NCBI GenBank assembly: GCA_945859605.1
Contig: OX243814.1
Coordinates: forward strand, 23,455,686-23,519,685
Direction: 5' to 3'
Length of the DNA: 64,000 nucleotides
From: Lumbricus rubellus
Taxonomy: Eukaryota; Annelida; Clitellata; Crassiclitellata; Lumbricidae
Shown: in pieces, positions 32,501-41,186 of the stretch
Position numbering within the stretch: the stretch's first letter is position 1
Layout: each line of letters opens with the position of its first letter
Notes under the pieces: model-generated
The model's database searches: none
Seen by the model: the letters and a program-made list of their open reading frames with translations, nothing else
Told to the model about the DNA's origin: nothing
Made by a program: the position numbers and the translations under genes

Positions 32501-35045
32501 GATACGATGTTATGTGCTGATTTCTTAACCCTTTGCATGCCTAATCTCTTAGACTGTTTTGACCTGCCACTTATTTTAGGGACTTTGGTCGGTTTTACCC
32601 TTCAAGGTCAACAGTGTTGTTTCATCAACTACTGAAGGTAGAGTTAAATGTAAACATGGAACTTATATAAAAATGATTTAAACCCTTTGATGCCGAGAGT
32701 GTAGTAAAATGTATGGGAAATCCTATACCCTCCGGCATTAAAGGGTTAAACAGCTAATCGTTTGCTCTTACCACTGCCTTTCCAAATCATGTGTTCTCTC
32801 TATTCTTACCATTGTCCATATACTCTGTGTCCATATGCGCGGTGGTCTAATGTGGGGTGCGGTGGTCTAGTGGTGGTGTCGTTGCCTTGGAGCCGGAAGG
32901 TTCGAGGTTCGAATCCACCTTGCCGCGTAAGGACCTTGGGCAAGTTTTTCACTCACAATTGCTCAGCACTTCGGCGTGAAAACTCCGATGCAGTGTCCGC
33001 TCTGCATTCGGGAGCGCCTCTGAGTAGAAGAGCTTGAAGGGGCACTATAACAAGTGCACATACAAACTCTTACCATACATCATACACTGTTGCACAGCTT
33101 TATACGCTGCCAAATTTTTCTTCATGGCGTTAGAATAAAATTGAAAAACAAATGTACACTTAGACAGGAAAGCTCAGCAAAAAGGTGATGTTTGATAGCT
33201 ATAACACCAAGGAATATACAGCAAATATATAAATAAGCTGTTCCAGCTCCCTGCTTTATTTGTCTTTTGAATGCATTTCTACCAACTTAACTCCATCTAC
33301 AACTTTACGATATTTTCACATCCATGGTCGCAAATGAACAAGGATATATGCAGACATAACAAGTGTTCACCTGACTGTTGTTCAACAGATTCTCTGTCAG
33401 CCAAAAGTAGCTCACGTCCATAGAACTCTTCCTAAAGCAAAACATTTCATCCGTTTTGTAAATTGTAATAAAAAAACTAGATCACTATTCCAGAAGCACA
33501 TTTCACTCACAATCTCACATCTGACATGCAGAAGTTCCAATTTGCTCAAGGAATCTGAGGTCTGTTAACTTAGCATGTTAAATCAACAATAGGCACTGAT
33601 ATAGCTGACACTTAACTACAATTAGTTTAGACGTCAAATGAACAACTAAATAAATACACAGTTGTATTTAAATAGGTTACTTTATCGTAAGTTGCACCGC
33701 ACTTTTATTATTTTAATTTGTTTCTAATTTTTTCTCGTATAGGCCTGGCCTTAAGATAGTTTAGGGACAGGTCTGTGACATCTCTGCCTAGGGGCCAGGA
33801 AATGTCAATCTTGCTCCATGGTAATGGAATATGGATAGCAGAAATTTTCGTTGCCATTGAAGGCTGACACTATTTATCAAAATGAGATGCCTTCACATAG
33901 TATGGAATGGCTTCACCTCTCCATTTATTTATTGTTTCACCATTTACACGATAGGTTTCATCTGCATAAACATAACACATTCACACAAAGCTCTCTTCTC
34001 CTTTGTCTGGCTTCTAAATTAACTGATCTCCAAACAACCTCTATGTTACAATGCAATGTTCCCGAATCAACATGTGCATTGTGCAATATACTTAGTTTTA
34101 TAGTAGCACTTCAAAAATTTGGAGATCAATATAACGATAACAAAAGAAAAAAGAATTAGCAATGTCTTCAAATACTGCAGAAATCTCGAACCAAATTCCT
34201 GCCCTCACGGAGATTTGGAGAATTTCCAGGTCGACCATTGTAACAGATTGCTGGTCGGTTCACCCAAATGTCTTCTGGATTGCCTGCAGTCAGTTCTCAA
34301 TGCTGCTGCGAGACTACTGTGCAATCAGAGGAAACATGATCACGTGATGCAGTTACTTCGCGATGTTCTACACTGGCTGCCTGTTCCCCGAGGATTGAAT
34401 TTAAGATCTGTTTACTTGTTTACAAGTCTCTCCAAGGAGCCGCGCCCGAGTATCTGCGTGATTACTGCATCGGGACTCACTCCTCCGCTTCTGGGTTGCG
34501 ACTTAGATTGCTCGACAAAAGCGATCTTCGTGTACGGTGGATGAGAGCCCGCTTTGTTGACCGCGCTTTCTCAGTACCCGGCCCCAGATGCTGGAACAGT
34601 CTTCCTCTTGCCCTGCGAGCGGCTGACTCAGTCGACTCCTTCAAATCTGGACTCAACACTTATTTATTTTTGAAAAGCCCGTCCTGCTGTCAGTATAGTA
34701 TATGAGGCGCCTTCGCAACATGCTGCTACGGTGCCATAGAACTCGTCATTGTTATTATTATTAGAAGGCCTATTATTTTTCTTTTTATTGCAGTCTGTTC
34801 AGTTAGTAGTTAAGTTTTATATTAAGATTACTGGATAACTTGTACATGTAAAGCGTAGTTCGTTTGCAGGCGCTTCATTACAGAAAAATTATTATTATCA
34901 TATAACTTGCCAGCGCTTCCTTTCCAATAGTCAGAATCGATGTGTAGGCTTCGAGGTAAACTTTCTTTGCGGACTTAACGATTTTCAGGCCCTTGACAGT
35001 AATATCCTCTGCATCGCACAATCCAAGTCCTATGATGTAGAACAT
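26307..35045 (-). CDS. DPH5: Diphthine methyl ester synthase (DPH5), complete 8-exon gene
   Basis: It uses S-adenosylmethionine to methylate the modified histidine of elongation factor 2, the second stage of cytosolic diphthamide synthesis. Eight exons join in phase into 282 codons plus TAG; the known human protein is about 285 residues. The tetrapyrrole-methylase-type fold is recognisable throughout: N-terminal [22 protein letters not shown] near 31-37, VVGDPFGATTHTDL (82-94), [16 protein letters not shown] near 109-122, [28 protein letters not shown], and C-terminal [10 protein letters not shown]. The ATG context is favourable (G at -3). Intron 1 has a GC donor. Introns hold a CR1/L2-like LINE end, a tRNA-derived SINE, a triplicated 96-bp unit and a Harbinger-like element. 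An AATAAA lies inside the final codons. Assignment is near certain. Confidence 0.97.
26313..26318 (-). promoter_or_regulatory. DPH5: AATAAA hexamer inside the last DPH5 codons
   Basis: The codons ATT AAT AAA GCG TAG contain AATAAA four bases before the stop codon. If used, cleavage 10-30 bases on would give an almost absent 3' UTR. Another minus-strand AATAAA lies far downstream near 25611. Function is inferred only. Confidence 0.35.
26797..26947. repeat. Degenerate 33-bp tandem repeat, about 5 copies
   Basis: Copies of TTTTGAAGTGGATTGATG followed by GCTGAG-like sequence lie in DPH5 intron 7, with substitutions between copies. Confidence 0.75.
27039..28021. mobile_element. PIF/Harbinger-like non-autonomous element, 983 bp
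   Basis: The two ends are identical inverted repeats of 26 bp beginning GGGGTCATTGCATAATTACG, flanked by a 3-bp TAA on each side (27036-27038 and 28022-28024). That target fits the PIF/Harbinger class. Sub-terminal CCACCCACCC and GTAACG words occur near both ends. No transposase frame was seen. It lies in DPH5 intron 7. Confidence 0.82.
28161..28264 (-). CDS. DPH5: DPH5 exon 7
   Basis: Residues 177-212, [20 protein letters not shown] then [13 protein letters not shown]. The acceptor is ATTCAG| and the donor TTAA|GTAGGT. Length 104 bp. Confidence 0.94.
28645..28800. mobile_element. Degenerate relative of the CAGTGTGAGAATTG hAT family
   Basis: It starts CAGTACTGAGAATTGTGAAA and ends TTCTCACACTC, with G-rich and GGGTTGAACCC words inside, like 17301-17457. 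No convincing target duplication was found. It lies in DPH5 intron 6. Confidence 0.4.
29950..29989 (-). CDS. DPH5: DPH5 exon 6 (40 bp)
   Basis: Residues 164-177, [12 protein letters not shown] between split Asp and Arg codons. The acceptor is ATTTCAG| and the donor ATGAG|GTAACA. It is short, but phase fits both neighbours and the sequence matches the family. Confidence 0.93.
30068..30355. repeat. 96-bp tandem repeat, 3 identical copies
   Basis: The unit beginning TTCCAAGGCACATTTTTATT and ending TTTATGACGGA is present three times at 96-bp spacing with no differences that I can see. It lies in DPH5 intron 5. The 125-codon open frame through it stays open because 96 is divisible by three and is not a gene. 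Confidence 0.93.
30631..30751 (-). CDS. DPH5: DPH5 exon 5
   Basis: Residues 124-164, [19 protein letters not shown] and LHTLCLL plus the first base of a split Asp. The acceptor is TTAACAG| and the donor CTCG|GTTAGT. Length 121 bp. No Met-initiated ORF of reportable length covers it. Confidence 0.93.
31430..31538 (-). CDS. DPH5: DPH5 exon 4
   Basis: Residues 87-123, [15 protein letters not shown] and [16 protein letters not shown]. The acceptor is GTCTAG| and the donor CAG|GTCAGA. Length 109 bp, ending in phase 0. Confidence 0.95.
32225..32288 (-). CDS. DPH5: DPH5 exon 3
   Basis: Residues 66-87, [20 protein letters not shown], including the GDPFG cofactor loop. The acceptor is TTTGCAG| and the donor TTTGG|GTACTT. 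Length 64 bp. Confidence 0.95.
32679..32748. mobile_element. Short piggyBac-like MITE candidate
   Basis: A small palindrome runs from TTAAACCCTTTGATGCCG to CGGCATTAAAGGGTTAA in DPH5 intron 2. The TTAACCCTTT end is shared with 35800 and 6693. Confidence 0.4.
32854..33065 (+). mobile_element. tRNA-derived SINE, family 1
   Basis: The tRNA-like head has an A box (TGGTCTAGTGG) and a B box (GGTTCGAATCC), followed by a tRNA-unrelated body ending GGGGCACTATAACAAGTGCA. The same sequence occurs in the opposite orientation at 60232-60450. It lies in DPH5 intron 2. The 91-codon frame over it is not a gene. Confidence 0.9.
33146..33439. repeat. Source copy of a 294-bp duplication (DPH5 exon 2 plus intron 2 sequence)
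   Basis: This segment, spanning part of intron 2 and all of exon 2, matches 43932-44225 almost base for base. See the duplicate entry. Confidence 0.9.
33371..33431 (-). CDS. DPH5: DPH5 exon 2
   Basis: Residues 46-66, [20 protein letters not shown] plus a split Asp. The acceptor is GCTTTAG| and the donor CAG|GTGAAC. Length 61 bp. The exon and its flanks were copied to 43932-44225. Confidence 0.95.
34190..34900 (+). mobile_element. CR1/L2-like LINE 3' end
   Basis: With frameshifts, the plus strand reads [36 protein letters not shown], and [20 protein letters not shown] then [13 protein letters not shown]. This is the C-terminal end of the reverse-transcriptase protein in CR1/L2-type non-LTR elements. 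A tail ending ATTATTATTATCAT stops about ten bases from the DPH5 exon 1 donor. It is antisense to DPH5, in intron 1, and not functional. Confidence 0.88.
34911..35045 (-). CDS. DPH5: DPH5 exon 1
   Basis: Residues 1-45, from [19 protein letters not shown] to GKEAL. The exon ends CTG|GCAAGT, a GC-AG type donor. The alternative GTTATA four bases on gives the wrong phase, and the exon length (45 codons) matches the known human boundary before EEFYGR. Confidence 0.93.
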
Positions 35046-36108
35046 TTCCGAACGCGTTGCTTGGTTAATATCTGTTTGTCACACGCACCGCGGACAACAG
35101 ACAAAACCAGGATAAAACATACAATAACTACAAATTTATACAATACATAATTATACAAAAGCACATGGCACATAGCTCAACCATCGACTTCCGGTAATTG
35201 ACTCTGAGGGCTGAAGGCTGGTTCACTACCGCACGCGTATCGCAAATTAATAATAATTGATTAAGTGAGTAAGTAAGTAAGTTACTTCTTTATTATTAGC
35301 CTATAATCAGACGCTTATTAAAACAACATTATTTATTCCACATGAAATTTAAAAAAAGATAAAACATCATGTTTTCGTTAGCGATGGCAAAGTGAGTTCA
35401 GCACATTCTTTTGACTCTGATTATGCAGAACAGCTGCAAAGAAATATATATATATATATAGGCTATATATATACATGTATAGCCTATATTATAATAGGCC
35501 TATATATGGCCGCTATGTAGAATCCGAGTAGGCCTACATTTAGGCCTACATTTCTGTATGTACACTTTAAGCACGCTTAGGCCTATAATCGGAATAAGAA
35601 AAAGGTAGGCCCAACTGTTAGAAAAACTCGGCTGAACCAGACGTTATGCTGCCGTGCACACGTAGGCCTAGGCCTATAGGCCTGCGCGTGTTTTCTGTTA
35701 TAGCTTCCGTTGTCAAAAACGACTTGGAAGCGCTGAACTAGCGGCACTAGCCAACACAATTTTAGTGCGTGCATGCCTACAGTGTGCCGCAGGACTTCTT
35801 TAACCCTTTCGTGTCCCATGTTTCCATATGGCAACACAGCTAATTAAAGTTATTATTTTCTTATGTAAGGTTTTTAAAACAGAATTCGAGGCAGCATTTG
35901 CAACATCTATGATGGCTAAAGGTAATTATTGCCCTGGGAAGTATCTTTGTGGAAATTGTGTCCTACTATTATGACCTTGAAGTCAGTGTGATTTCCATGT
36001 TTCAAAGGTAAATTTTTCCAATTTAATTTCTTTTTACTGATAAATGCTAGGAAAGAGTAAAAAATATTTTTGGTGTAGGTATAGATCAGTATTCAACTCT
36101 GACTTACC

Positions 36109-37646
36109 CAGTGTGTGATTTGTCAAAAAAGAAGTGTGGGGGTCGGCTTAATTTCCTTGTTTGGGGGGGGGCCAAAATACGCCGCGGCGACTGTGGAGCC
36201 GAGCGCGCGCAGCGCGCGAGTTCGAGGGCGAAGCCCGAGCATATCCGACTAGGGGTCTGGGGGAGCATCGTAAGCTCCCCCAGCGGGGTCCGGGGCGGAG
36301 CCCCGGCCGCTATTGATTTGGTGCAATCCAAAGCAAAATCTTCTATTGAAAGTGAATTGAATGAATTGAATAATATCACCTTTTTAAAGATCAGTTAACA
36401 TGTTATTTATGTTAAAGGGTTTGAAGTTTTTCTGTTCGTTAACCCAGTAGTTTTCAAGTTTAATTAACTTGTCATTAGCAACTTTCATTGTAAACAAACA
36501 CAGTAGCCTACTGCATGAACTTGCTCTAAATTAGAAGTAAAATAATACAAAAACCACTCCCAATTGGACTTAAAATATGAGAAAAATAAGAAAGTCCAAT
36601 TGAAATTCTTGTTTTACTTATTTTTTTGTTTAACATGGAAAACACATAAACATGCAGCAAAGACATTTGGGTATTCATTTATAGTGGCACTATAATATTA
36701 ACTTATGTTGCACTATAATAGTGGCATAGTGCAACATAAGAACATAAAAGTCTAACTTCAACATAAAAGTTGGCTGTACAAATGGGTATTGCCACATACA
36801 CAATTCTAGAATCAAATTGATAACACTTGTTTTGCTTATTATGCAGCTTATATCCTAAATATTATCAGTGTTTTGTTGGGTTCAAAATAAATAAATATAA
36901 AATAATATACTCTCTACTACTTTAGAGGAGGGTACTGCATTGTTTCTCTAGATAGACTAAGATAGAATAATGAGAAGCAATCGGTCGACCAATTTAATTA
37001 TAGTTGTGCTAGTAATTAGTCGATAAATTCTAATCGACGTTCGACCACTATCTCTGATACATTTTTGGGAATGCTTGTCGCTCATTTCTTAAATTAAGAC
37101 ATCTTGTGACTAATTGCCGATCATTTCTGAAAATATCTTGGGAATACTTATTTGTCGCTCATTTTCATCACTTTTTAAACTGACATTTTGTTTACGTATA
37201 TTTTTCCTTTCCATTGGAAATCCTATTTTTCGTTTCGGAAATTTCCGGTTTTGGTTTTGTAAAAAATACACTTCGAGCACTATTTTAGAAAAACAGTAAA
37301 ATCGAATTATCTCACGTTAAGGCTTCCACAGTTTCTGAGATTTGATCATTTGGGAAATTGTGTAACTGTCACGGGAGTCGACGGGACCGGACAACGTCAC
37401 AACAGTACAACTTGAAACTTTGTGTCAACTGTCAACTGTTGAACGAATGAGGAAATGAAACGAATAAGTCCTACTAACTGCTTGCAGTGGTCCAATTTCG
37501 ACCCCCTCTTGTGGCACTGGCCGCACTGCCAAAAGAGGGGGTCGAAATTGGACCCCCACACCTTTTTTTGGAGGTGGAAGTGTGGGGGTCGGGCCATAGC
37601 AAAGAGGGGGTCCGACCCCCCAACCCCCCCGGCAAATCACACCCTG
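36109..37646. mobile_element. hAT-like non-autonomous element, 1538 bp
   Basis: The ends are CAGTGTGTGATTTG and, from the other side, CAGGGTGTGATTTG. A perfect 8-bp duplication GACTTACC flanks it (36101-36108 and 37647-37654). The left interior is GC-rich with small hairpins (GGGAGC...GCTCCC at 36261-36281). The right interior has a long hairpin (37489-37551, GTCCAATTTCGACCCCCTC). No transposase frame was found. Confidence 0.9.
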
Positions 37647-38039
37647 GACTTACCATAAATTCACTGTTTTGTGTAAATTTGCAAAATCAGTTAGTTTTAT
37701 ATCGGTTGCCATTTGGCAACAATGGGAAGCCATGGATGTGCAGCAAAGTGTAGTCTGATTTTGGCCCATTATAGAAACAGCTAAAGTTTGTGTATTTGAA
37801 CATAAAATTATAAGATTGGTTCATGGATGTGTGAAGTCCTCCCAGAAATAGGCTTAGAATGTGGTTTATCCATATTTGGTAATACGGGATGAATGCTTTG
37901 ACTGCACGATAGATGCCGATTTAGACGGGAGAGTTTCATGCTATGGCAGGTGCTTGCTGGTATCAGCTGATGCCTTTTAGATGCCATTGCCAACGCTTTC
38001 ATGCAGAAACTGAGTCTGAAGGTGGTGATGTACCACAGA

Positions 38040-38255
38040 CTAGACGGAAATGGGTGGGGTGGGTGAGGAGGGGTGGGATGGGTGGGTAGGGTAGGGTTGG
38101 GTGGGGAGGGATGACCGGATGAAGTTGGTGGTAGGGTGGGTTGGGGTTGGGTGGGGTGGACTTGGGTTGTGGGGGCTTGGGCTGTTGTGGCCTGGGGTGT
38201 GGTCAGGTGGGGTGGGCTGGGGTTGGGTGGGTTGGGGAGCAGGCGGTTGGGTAGC
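38040..38255 (+). repeat. GGGTGGG-rich tract with G-quadruplex potential
   Basis: More than twenty runs of three or four G separated by one to three bases lie on the plus strand (GGGTGGGGTGGGTGAGGAGG at its start). The Gly/Trp-rich open frames here follow from the repeat. Confidence 0.85.
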
Positions 38256-38472
38256 CAGCAGTCAGAGTGGAGAAGTAAGGAATTGGCCGAGCTGGGTGAA
38301 TCCTATATTTCTCGGGGCAACGCCTGGTACCCCAGCTAGTTGCCCATAAAGGTGTTGAGTCGACACTGTTGACCTTTTCAATATGCTCTCTGCAATGTAC
38401 CACATAGACCACAAAAGTGTACAGTATTCTGGTGGGTTTTGAAGTAATAAATAATTGTCATGTGAAATATTA

Positions 38473-39168
38473 GACATTACCCCCCCCCCTGCGATTACCC
38501 CGACCGTCCCCTCCCCACCCCTGTAGGACATTGCCACACTGCCATTACCCCCATCTGTTTACATTTAGGTCCAGTGTCTGTATGTGTGTACGTATGTATG
38601 CACGTATGTATGCATGTATGTACATGTATGCGAATGCATGCAGGTTTGTATGTATGTATGTATGCATGTGTGTACGTATGTATGTAAAAACATATACATA
38701 CATGTATACATACATTCTACACATTTGTACATACAAATATACATAAGATTACACGCATGATTATATGCATACAATCACAGCTGTAGATTACACACATACA
38801 CACATATATGCATGCATATAATTATATACATACAATTGCACATTCATTCATACATACATAAATACATACATACATACATACATACATACATACATACATA
38901 CATACATACATACATACATACATACATACATACATACATACATACATACATACATACATACATACATACATACATACATACATACATACATACATACATA
39001 CATGCATACATACTTACATGCATACAAACACCGGACCTACGTGTAAATGTAAACAGACTTGGGGGTAATGGCAGAGGGGTAATGGCCAACCGGGGTAAAG
39101 GTCGAGGTAATGACAGGGGGTAATCGCAGGGAGTATTGGGCCGGGGGGGGGGGGGGAAGGGTAATGTC
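38473..39168. mobile_element. Palindromic element with CATA-repeat core
   Basis: The arms of about 100 bp begin GACATTACCCCC and end GGGTAATGTC, with shared blocks GCGATTACCCC, GCCATTACCCCC and TGTTTACATTTAGGTCC in inverse order. Between the arms are an imperfect TATG tract and a perfect CATA array (38845-39003, about 40 units). Target duplication is unclear. Confidence 0.7.
38845..39003. repeat. (CATA)n microsatellite, about 40 copies
   Basis: A near-perfect tetranucleotide array lies between the arms of the palindromic element. The Tyr/Ile/His/Thr open frames over it are artefacts. Confidence 0.97.
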
Positions 39169-39859
39169 CTAGACCTAGACATGCAATATGCAGTCATTTT
39201 TAGGTTTCTTATGCTACTTGACACTTACTCTATCATTGTTGCCATATGGACACTTTTCCATGCATTCCCATTGTTGCCAAATGGCAACACTAATTAATTT
39301 TAATTAGGCAATGCCTAATTACTAAATATTTTTTGTGGCACAACATATTGGTCATATCTCTTCAAAAAACACTTCAAATATTTTTTAGCTGCTCAATAAA
39401 TAATTCGGACACGAAAGGGTTAATGAAAATTTCAGAACTGCACAATTAACCCACTTTCTTCTTTCTAGCCTACTCCAGTGATAAATTAGCTTACCATCCC
39501 AAATCGGATTAATGTCCATTTTTACTATTTTTAGGCTAACTGCACTGGAGTGCTTCTGCAACTGCAAAGATCCATAGGCCTAGCCTATATAATAATTATT
39601 GTAGAACTGCATAGTTTATGTAGAACTGCACGCTTAAAAACCCTGCATATCAACGCCGTTGTCCGACTGCAGCCGACGACGAATTGGCCTATAATTAGAC
39701 ATATAGGCTTAATTCCTTCCACAGTGTCAGACTCAGATCTAGTCATAGCTAGGCCTGTCATTCAATCTTCAAGCTGCAGGGTTTCTAACTTTCAACTTTT
39801 ATTGTGATATCGATTATTGATAGCTTCCGCAAGAAGAACTACCGGATGCTCGTGATCAG

Positions 39860-41186
39860 GTTTTTATTGTGTCGGAAGAACTGATTTAAAAGGTATGTAC
39901 ACCGTGATTCAAAAAAAAGTAAGCCAAATTATTTTTCATATATCTCTAGTGCCTGATAACATATCACGCTAAAATTTTCCAAATGTTTAGAGAATTGGAC
40001 GAAGAATATGATTCCAAAATTTCATGGGATAATGTTGAACGGATAAAAAGATATGCATCTTTAAACTTCATGTGCCGAAATTGCCGTTTACAAGCAATTT
40101 TTGGTCAGATTCAATAAAAAAAAGTAAGCTAAATTGTTTTTATTATATCTCCAATGCCTGATAACTAATCATACTAAAAGTTTCCAGATATTTAGAGAAT
40201 TGAACCTAGAATAGGTTTCCAAAATATCATGTACTAAATTTGAACGGATAGAAAGATATGAATATTTAAACTTCATTCCCGGAAATTTCAGTTTTCAGCA
40301 AATCTGTTATGGTGTTCGCTGCAGTTTTCATGCCTGATAGTTCCTAATTTTGGTCTTCAGTGATCCTGGAGTAACATTTTACGGAATATAAAGTGTGGAG
40401 CGTGCATAATGAAAGATCGAGTCTACCAGACAACAATCCATGATATAAACGATCTGAAGCAACGCTTGTTGGAAGTGTGGGATGGCTTGGACCAGACGAT
40501 GCTGTTGCCTAATGGCGCCAGCGCCTCAAGGCTTGCGTGCAAGCTGGAGGATGATATTTTGAGCATCTTATTTAATTAAATAATCAAATCATGCTGTTGG
40601 GGTCATATTGCTGGTTCAATTATCTACATATCTGGAAAATTTTAGAATGATTGATCATGAGGCATTAGAGATATGAGAAAAAGTTTGACTTACATTTTAC
40701 TGAATCTGACAGAAAATTGCTTGTAAACGGCAATTTTGGGATATGAAGTTTAAAGATTCATATCTTTTTATCCGTTCAACTTTATCTCATGAAATTTTGG
40801 AATCATATTCTTGGTCCAATTCTCTAAGTATTTGGAAAATTTTAGCGTGATATGTTATCAGGCATTAGAGATATATGAAAAACAATTTGGCTTACTTTTT
40901 TTTGAATCACGGTGTAAATAATGTCAATAGGCCCTATTCTGTTCAGTTTTAACGGTTTCTCAAGCAACCGGTGTTGAGAAGTAGGTATAACGAATTTTTA
41001 TTCGTTATACCTACACACTTAGGCCTAAATGTAAGTGTAGGCCTAGATACTATTATTATGACTAAAATGACAACTCTCTTCTAGTCTTCTCAACGCCGGT
41101 TGCTGGAGAAGCCGTACGTTAAACTGAACAGAATATTGACATTATTACACACCTTTTAAATCAGTTCTTCCGACACAATAAAAACT
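39860..41186. repeat. Long palindrome (MITE-like) split by a mariner element
   Basis: The left arm (39860-39899 and 40915-40984) pairs with the right arm (41086-41186) over about 105 bp. Shared words are TTATTGTGTCGGAAGAACTG, TAATGTCAATA, TTCTGTTCAGTTT and CAACCGG. The loop has its own hairpin around TAGGTATAACGAAT. The left arm is interrupted by the element at 39900-40914. Confidence 0.88.
39900..40914. mobile_element. Tc1/mariner-like element, 1015 bp, decayed
   Basis: The inverted ends begin CACCGTGATTCAAAAAAAAG, flanked by TA on both sides. Arms of over 200 bp contain an inner, diverged second copy of the arm. The core (40410-40575) reads MKDRVYQTTIHDINDLKQRL then VWDGLDQ and, in another frame, RLKACVQAGGGYFEH, the C-terminal end of a Tc1/mariner-type transposase with a frame break. 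It is not active. Confidence 0.9.

Larger units (their letters stand above)
35804..39419. mobile_element. piggyBac-like composite, 3.6 kb, with nested insertions
   Basis: It is bounded by TTAA at 35800-35803 and 39420-39423, with inverted ends CCCTTTCGTGTCC. Words like CCATATGGCAACA occur inside both ends. A complete hAT-like element (36109-37646) and a CATA-rich palindromic element (38473-39168) are nested inside. No transposase was recognised, so assignment rests on the TTAA-CCC end only. Confidence 0.5.

Noticed and set aside
32861..32930. Functional tRNA gene
   Set aside because: A and B boxes are present, but the cloverleaf is not complete and a SINE body with a second genomic copy follows.
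32762..33037. Open frame with [20 protein letters not shown]
   Set aside because: This is the familiar translation of a tRNA-derived SINE head, and the same frame appears on the minus strand at 60273-60560.
36111..36398. GC-rich 95-codon frames on both strands at the left end of the 1.5 kb hAT-like element
   Set aside because: Composition and hairpins explain the open frames; no transposase motif is present.
38812..39224. Long open frames of 100-126 codons around the CATA array
   Set aside because: They are periodic translations of (CATA)n and flanking palindromes on both strands.
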